The translations under genes and the position numbers were made by a program. DNA of 17,950 bases from Candidatus Aphodomonas merdavium (GTDB lineage: Bacteria > Bacillota > Clostridia > Christensenellales > Aristaeellaceae). Each line of letters opens with the position of its first letter. The first letter of the stretch is position 1. Below are positions 14,508-17,950 of this stretch, in pieces. Below the pieces are notes generated by a model. It had not been told where the DNA came from and made no database searches. It was given only the letters and a program-made list of their open reading frames with translations. The stretch is from positions 1-17,950 of the forward strand of contig DVLH01000116.1 in assembly GCA_018715585.1 (NCBI GenBank), in the 5' to 3' direction.

Positions 14508-14717
14508 TAAGAGAAGCGAAATAGTCCGCTTGCGGTGTTCTTTGCCGAAATTTGCGCCGTTTTCCTCTCGTCCTTACGGGACCCCTGGGCGGGAAACGGT
14601 GTAAGGAAACCTTGTTGTACAAAGCTTTCGAGGCCGCCGCACATATCACCGGATCAGGATTACACTTGGAAGGCTTCTGCCCTCCAAATCACCCGAAAAA
14701 GGTTTTTGACAGCCTGA
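14508..14717. other. Intergenic stretch without a supported gene
   Basis: Nothing gene-like with a start signal was found on either strand. Short open frames here overlap each other and have no family features. It may contain further decayed sequence next to the metallopeptidase pseudogene. Confidence 0.3.
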
Positions 14718-14757
14718 GACGGGCGGCTTGTGGGCAGCCCGTCGATTTTTGTTTTTT
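14718..14757. terminator. Terminator between the pseudogene and the U32-like gene
   Basis: GACGGGC (14718-14724) and GCCCGTC (14737-14743) form a 7-bp stem. On the + strand it is followed by TTTTT and TTTTTT runs (14746-14757). The same hairpin follows the minus-strand gene ending at 14773 and has an AAAAA/TTTTT-rich stretch beyond it, so it may serve both directions. Confidence 0.55.
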
Positions 14758-14772
14758 GGTATTTTGCCCGGC

Positions 14773-15693
14773 TCAGAACAGATCCAGCATGTTGTCCAGA
14801 TAGATTTCCTCCCTGACCTTCAGCTGATATTCCGGCTTCGTCAAGTAATAGAGCAAAAATTCCAGCATCAGCGCGCTGCCCAGCCCGCGGCCCTCAATCT
14901 TGAAATGGCGAAAGCCCATGGGCAGATAGGTATTCACGATATCGTGAATGCCGATGAAGCCGGGATTCTCCATGGCTTTGGAAAAGCGGTAGCCTTCCCC
15001 CGCGCCTGGCGCCGTGCAGCGGTGCTCGGGGCCGTCCTCACCCAGCACCTTTCGGCTGACCGCTTCGTAGCATTGCTTTCTCTCCTGGCAGCCAAACCAG
15101 CAGCACTCGTTGCACAGGAATTCTACTTTTGCTTTCTGCTGCCCGGACAGCGCGCCGAGCTGGGCGAACGCCCTGTTCAGGCGGAAATCCGGCACCACAT
15201 ACCGGAAGGCTTCGCGGCTTAGCTCCCGCTCAAAATCCCCAAAGTCCGTGAGCACCTTGGTGGTGGAGGAGACGAGGTACAGCCCCGGATAGGCCGCCCG
15301 GAGATAGTCCAGCAGCAGCTCCGAATGGACAATCACGCCGTTTTGAGGCCGGTTGTTTTCTTCCAGCAGCCGACAGAGCGCGTTGCACCGGGCGTCGGCA
15401 AGATGCTCCTTGCGCAACAGGGAGTTGCTGAAGGTCAGCCGGGCAGAAATGCCGTATTCCCGCGTCAGCGCAAAGGCTGCCCGCGGGTCGCTGGTCTCCG
15501 CCCCGACGCGGCCGCCACCCCAGATACAGTCTGCCGGCGCGCCGTAGAGGGAGCCGATTTCACACCAGTCGTAAAAGTATTCCCTGTGCTCGCGGTACAG
15601 CGGCAGAAAGGCGCAATACAGGTCGTAAAACGCAAACAGGCCGGGGAGATGGTAGCAGGCGGCACCCTGCTCGAGGGGAATCGGATCGGGCAT
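14773..15693 (-). CDS. U32-like TIM-barrel protein with cysteine cluster
   Basis: A 306-residue soluble protein that I cannot name with certainty. It has a tight cysteine cluster, FLCNECCWFGCQERKQC (Cys194, 197, 198, 202, 208), with Cys226 in HRCTAPG. Near the end HFKIEGRGLG (264-272) follows, which matches the KIEGR motif of U32 peptidase-like proteins (TrhP, RlhA, UbiU/UbiV). Those are TIM-barrel proteins with a 4Fe-4S cluster used in tRNA, rRNA or quinone hydroxylation. Other barrel-strand-like segments are ARLTFSNSLL and YLVSSTTKVLTDF. ATG 15693 has AAGGTG 6 bases upstream, and a consensus promoter lies at 15858-15886. An Fe-S role is inference from cysteine spacing; the substrate is unknown. 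Confidence 0.6.
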   Translation of the reverse strand: MPDPIPLEQGAACYHLPGLFAFYDLYCAFLPLYREHREYFYDWCEIGSLYGAPADCIWGGGRVGAETSDPRAAFALTREYGISARLTFSNSLLRKEHLADARCNALCRLLEENNRPQNGVIVHSELLLDYLRAAYPGLYLVSSTTKVLTDFGDFERELSREAFRYVVPDFRLNRAFAQLGALSGQQKAKVEFLCNECCWFGCQERKQCYEAVSRKVLGEDGPEHRCTAPGAGEGYRFSKAMENPGFIGIHDIVNTYLPMGFRHFKIEGRGLGSALMLEFLLYYLTKPEYQLKVREEIYLDNMLDLF

Positions 15694-15857
15694 CGCAATC
15701 ACCTTGTTTGGAAAAAGCAAGCCAAAGAAGCCGCTTCAAAATCAAAAGGTTTCAGCGCCTCTTTCCCGGCCGTGTGCCTGCATCAAACGGCAGGAAAGCG
15801 GCATTTTATGCAAGGGGCCTTGGAGCAAAAAGTGTGTCTTTCCTTGGCCCTGCTGGC

Positions 15858-15886
15858 AGCATAGCGCCTGTGAATGCGCATGTCAA
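15858..15886 (-). promoter_or_regulatory. Promoter of the U32-like gene
   Basis: On the minus strand a perfect TTGACA (15886 to 15881) is followed after 17 bases by TATGCT (15863 to 15858). The start codon is about 165 bases downstream, giving an unusually long leader with only a short GGGCC/GGCCC pairing visible. Confidence 0.6.
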
Positions 15887-15917
15887 GGCAGATTCAAATC
15901 AGGCAAAGACAAGCAGC

Positions 15918-15946
15918 ACCGGCCCTCTGATCGTCAGATGGCCGGT
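15918..15946 (-). terminator. Hairpin after the C69 dipeptidase gene
   Basis: ACCGGCC / GGCCGGT (7 bp) encloses a further CTGA/TCAG stem with a three-base loop. It lies 27 bases after the dipeptidase stop. The minus-strand tail has only scattered T (TTGTCTTTG), so termination strength is uncertain. Confidence 0.5.
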
Positions 15947-15972
15947 ACCGCTTTGATTCTTTTATCATCCGC

Positions 15973-17433
15973 TCAGTTGTCCCCTCTGTGATAGCGGATC
16001 TTCATGTGCTCGGAGGCGTTCTTGAGAATCTGGCCAAGGGCCTTGTCCGACTCCTCCTTGACCATGTCGGCAATCTTCTTGTTGGCTTCCTTCAGGATTT
16101 CGGCAGGCTCGCCCTGGCAGATCTTCTCGTCGTACTCGTAGAGGAACTGCTGTCCGCGGTTCGCAACGGCGTTCACATACCGCTCGTCAAACAGCAAAGC
16201 GTTGCCGAAATGCGCGTCCGTCAGCGCGGCGATGAGGCGGCTGTGCCAGTACATGCTGTCCGTGGACACCGTGTCCGTGGTACCGCTGAGGTACTTGGGG
16301 AACTCCGTCACATTGGCATAGACCGGGAAACAGGCCGTAAAACCGCTGCCGCCCATGGACAGCCACTCCACGCCCTGAATGCTCTCCGGCAGCTCGCCTC
16401 GGATCTGCATGATGCCGCAAACGTCGCTGTTTGGCACGCCGATGGTGCGGTACTTGCCCTTACAGGCGGCGTTCCTGTCGTAGGGATTGTAGGGCGTTCC
16501 CTGATAGTAGGAGCCCAGCAGATACCGCACATCCTCTACCGTCACCTTTCGCTCCGGCACGAAGGACCAGGGGATGTCGTTGCTCTCCGGGGTGAAGTCC
16601 GCGTTGTCCCCATCCCACTTGTAGGTGCGGGGCAGGAAATAGCGGGCCATGAACCAGGCGCGGGGCGTGTTGTAGATATGGTCGGCGTCCGAATGGGACC
16701 CGAAGGCCAGCCGCGGGTTGAAATCCGCGCCCAGATCCAGCGCCAGGTGGTGCTTTTCTACAAACTCTCGCAGATCCTCCGAGCAGAGGTTTTCCTTCTG
16801 CTCCCCGTAAGCATCCGCAAAGTCAAAATGATCCAGGCCGAACTGGTTGGGCATGATGACCACGCGGTCATCCGGCACCCGCCTGGCGATCCAGTGATGG
16901 CCGCCGATGGTTTCCAGCCACCAGACCTCGTTGGCATCTGCAAACGCCATGCCATTGGGTTCATAGGTGCCGTACTGCTTCAGCAGTGCGCCGGTGCGCT
17001 GCACGCCTTCCCGGGCAGAGCGAATATAGGGCAGCACCAGCATCACCAGGTCTTCCTCGCCGATTCCGCCGGGAACCTCTTTGCCGTTGCGTCCCTTCTT
17101 TTCCTGATACCGGACATAGGGGTCTGCGCCGACGACCCGGGCGTTGCTGGTGATCGTCTCGGTGGCAGTCATGGCGACGTTGGCTTCATTGATGCCGCAG
17201 GCAGGCCATACGCCTTTGGTCTTGGATACGTTGGGGCAGTCAGTATACCGCATGGCGTTTTCCGGGAGCTCAACCGTCAGGTGAGAGATGACGGTTTTGT
17301 ACGTCGCAGCCTTCTCCCTGGCCGGATGAGCCAACAAACGCTTTGCCTCAAATCCGCCGTCATCATTGCGGGAAATGATCGTCGAGCCGTCATGGGTGGC
17401 TTTTTTGCCGACCAGAATCGTTGTGCAGGGCAT
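15973..17433 (-). CDS. C69 family dipeptidase
   Basis: A 486-residue Ntn-hydrolase of family C69 (PepD type). It begins MPCTTILVGKKATHDGSTIISRNDD: Cys3 is the nucleophile exposed after N-terminal processing, and this exact segment is the family's signature. GADPYVRYQEKKG and EVWWLETIGGHHWIARRVPDDRVVIMPNQF are other conserved parts. Enzymes of this family split a broad range of dipeptides. There is no signal peptide, so it should be cytosolic. Start 17433 is supported by AAGGAG 6 to 7 bases upstream; the longer frame from 17457 would put residues before the catalytic cysteine segment and has no site. A leader inverted repeat lies at 17479-17503. It may share peptide-use functions with the lost metallopeptidase nearby. 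Confidence 0.93.
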   Translation of the reverse strand: MPCTTILVGKKATHDGSTIISRNDDGGFEAKRLLAHPAREKAATYKTVISHLTVELPENAMRYTDCPNVSKTKGVWPACGINEANVAMTATETITSNARVVGADPYVRYQEKKGRNGKEVPGGIGEEDLVMLVLPYIRSAREGVQRTGALLKQYGTYEPNGMAFADANEVWWLETIGGHHWIARRVPDDRVVIMPNQFGLDHFDFADAYGEQKENLCSEDLREFVEKHHLALDLGADFNPRLAFGSHSDADHIYNTPRAWFMARYFLPRTYKWDGDNADFTPESNDIPWSFVPERKVTVEDVRYLLGSYYQGTPYNPYDRNAACKGKYRTIGVPNSDVCGIMQIRGELPESIQGVEWLSMGGSGFTACFPVYANVTEFPKYLSGTTDTVSTDSMYWHSRLIAALTDAHFGNALLFDERYVNAVANRGQQFLYEYDEKICQGEPAEILKEANKKIADMVKEESDKALGQILKNASEHMKIRYHRGDN

Positions 17434-17478
17434 ACGGGTCTCCTTTCTCTTTCGCAAACGAAGGTTCTTTCTTGGGTG

Positions 17479-17503
17479 CGTGCGGTTTGTTTTCTACCGC
17501 ACG
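17479..17503 (-). repeat. Inverted repeat in the dipeptidase leader
   Basis: CGTGCGGT (17479-17486) and ACCGCACG (17496-17503) form a perfect 8-bp inverted repeat with a nine-base gap, 46 bases before the start codon. It could be an operator or a leader hairpin. Further upstream the minus strand has TGCTATGAT near 17580, an extended -10-like element. Confidence 0.4.
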
Positions 17504-17895
17504 GAAAATGGATTGAAAACCAAAGGCAATCGGGAAGCGACAGAGATGCGTTTCTTCTTTATTTCATACAACGCATTTATCATAGCACAGGCCTGGGGCG
17601 ACTTCCAGTCCTGGTTGGCCGGTATTTGGCGTTTAATGGGAATCGGCGTGCAATACCGGAAAGGCTAAAAGCTGGGAAAAGGAATGGGCTAGAAACAGAT
17701 GATGATGCGGAGCTATTTTCGTTGAAAAAAGGTGCAGATATAATATCCACTCTAATTCAATTCTTAAAAGGATTAAAATTGAATGGGCCATCCCAATTGG
17801 TATGGCCTGTGGCCGCGCGATATCGCCAAGATCAACGTTTTGAATATTCTCAGAATTTAGAATATAGGTATTCATTGTAAACAATGCCTGCGTTT
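17504..17895. other. Region without a supported gene
   Basis: The base composition becomes more AT-rich toward the right edge. Open frames on both strands (for example minus 17905-17633, and the tail of a long + frame ending 17880) have no start signals, motifs or protein-like pattern I recognise. A small CATTG/CAATG palindrome at about 17873-17886 is the only local structure noted. Confidence 0.3.
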
Positions 17896-17924
17896 TTGTA
17901 CCCAAGAAGTCATGAGGCTATAAT
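17896..17924 (+). promoter_or_regulatory. Promoter pointing out of the right edge
   Basis: TTGTAC (17896-17901), 17-base spacer, perfect TATAAT (17919-17924). A + strand gene probably begins just beyond the window. Confidence 0.5.
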
Positions 17925-17950
17925 TTCAAACCATCTTTTCCTTCCTGAGC

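Noticed and set aside
15988..17880. 630-codon open frame on the + strand
   Set aside because: It is antisense to almost the whole C69 dipeptidase gene, lacks family features and a start signal, and is explained by the codon bias of the real gene.
17633..17905. 90-codon minus-strand open frame near the right edge
   Set aside because: No ribosome site, no motif, and histidine/leucine-rich composition unlike a real protein; it overlaps the candidate outward promoter.
1..17950. CRISPR array, rRNA operon, intact transposase or integrase
   Set aside because: No regularly spaced repeats, conserved rRNA segments or DDE/tyrosine recombinase motifs were seen on either strand.

Overview
The window looks like chromosome of a GC-rich Clostridia-type Bacillota (Firmicutes), probably host-associated. 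This is inferred from strong AGGAGG-type ribosome binding sites, clean TTGACA/TATAAT promoters and the gene mix: a MATE pump, a YtrA-type GntR regulator, a LysE exporter, a C69 dipeptidase, and TnpV and HTH relics typical of clostridial mobile elements. No ribosomal RNA or housekeeping marker is present, so the genus cannot be fixed.

Left part (1-3848, mostly + strand): the 3' end of a family 8 glycosyltransferase runs in from the left edge. It is followed by a MarR repressor, a MATE efflux pump, a short-chain dehydrogenase and an orphan YtrA-type GntR regulator that ends in a good terminator. A 21-bp dyad occurs in front of both the marR gene (overlapping its -35 box) and the MATE gene (overlapping its probable -10 box), with 18 of 21 positions identical. 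This makes a self-contained MarR-controlled efflux module readable from sequence alone.

Middle part (3849-11278): an XRE-cupin regulator and a LysE-type exporter are divergent around a small AT-rich palindrome. On the minus strand follow a nucleoside phosphorylase with its own promoter, an unrecognised 480-residue secreted protein, and an OmpR-type response regulator and histidine kinase whose genes overlap by ATGA. Next comes a stand-alone PLP-dependent alpha-oxoamine synthase of the BioF/KBL/SPT superfamily. The secreted protein lies just downstream of the kinase and is a reasonable candidate for a linked function.

Right part (11279-15000) is a graveyard. It holds the 3' half of a degenerate serine tRNA (a typical integrase attachment site), a two-domain HTH gene broken by frameshifts, a TnpV pseudogene with an internal stop, and a secreted M3-like metallopeptidase pseudogene with about four frameshifts but an intact HELGH motif. 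This looks like the remains of an integrated mobile element plus neighbouring decay.

The last part (14773-17433, minus strand) has two intact genes: a protein resembling U32-type Fe-S TIM-barrel proteins, with a C-x2-CC-x3-C-x5-C cluster, and a C69 dipeptidase with its N-terminal catalytic cysteine. The final 500 bases carry no convincing gene, only a promoter pointing out of the window. No CRISPR array, rRNA gene, intact transposase or intact tRNA was found.
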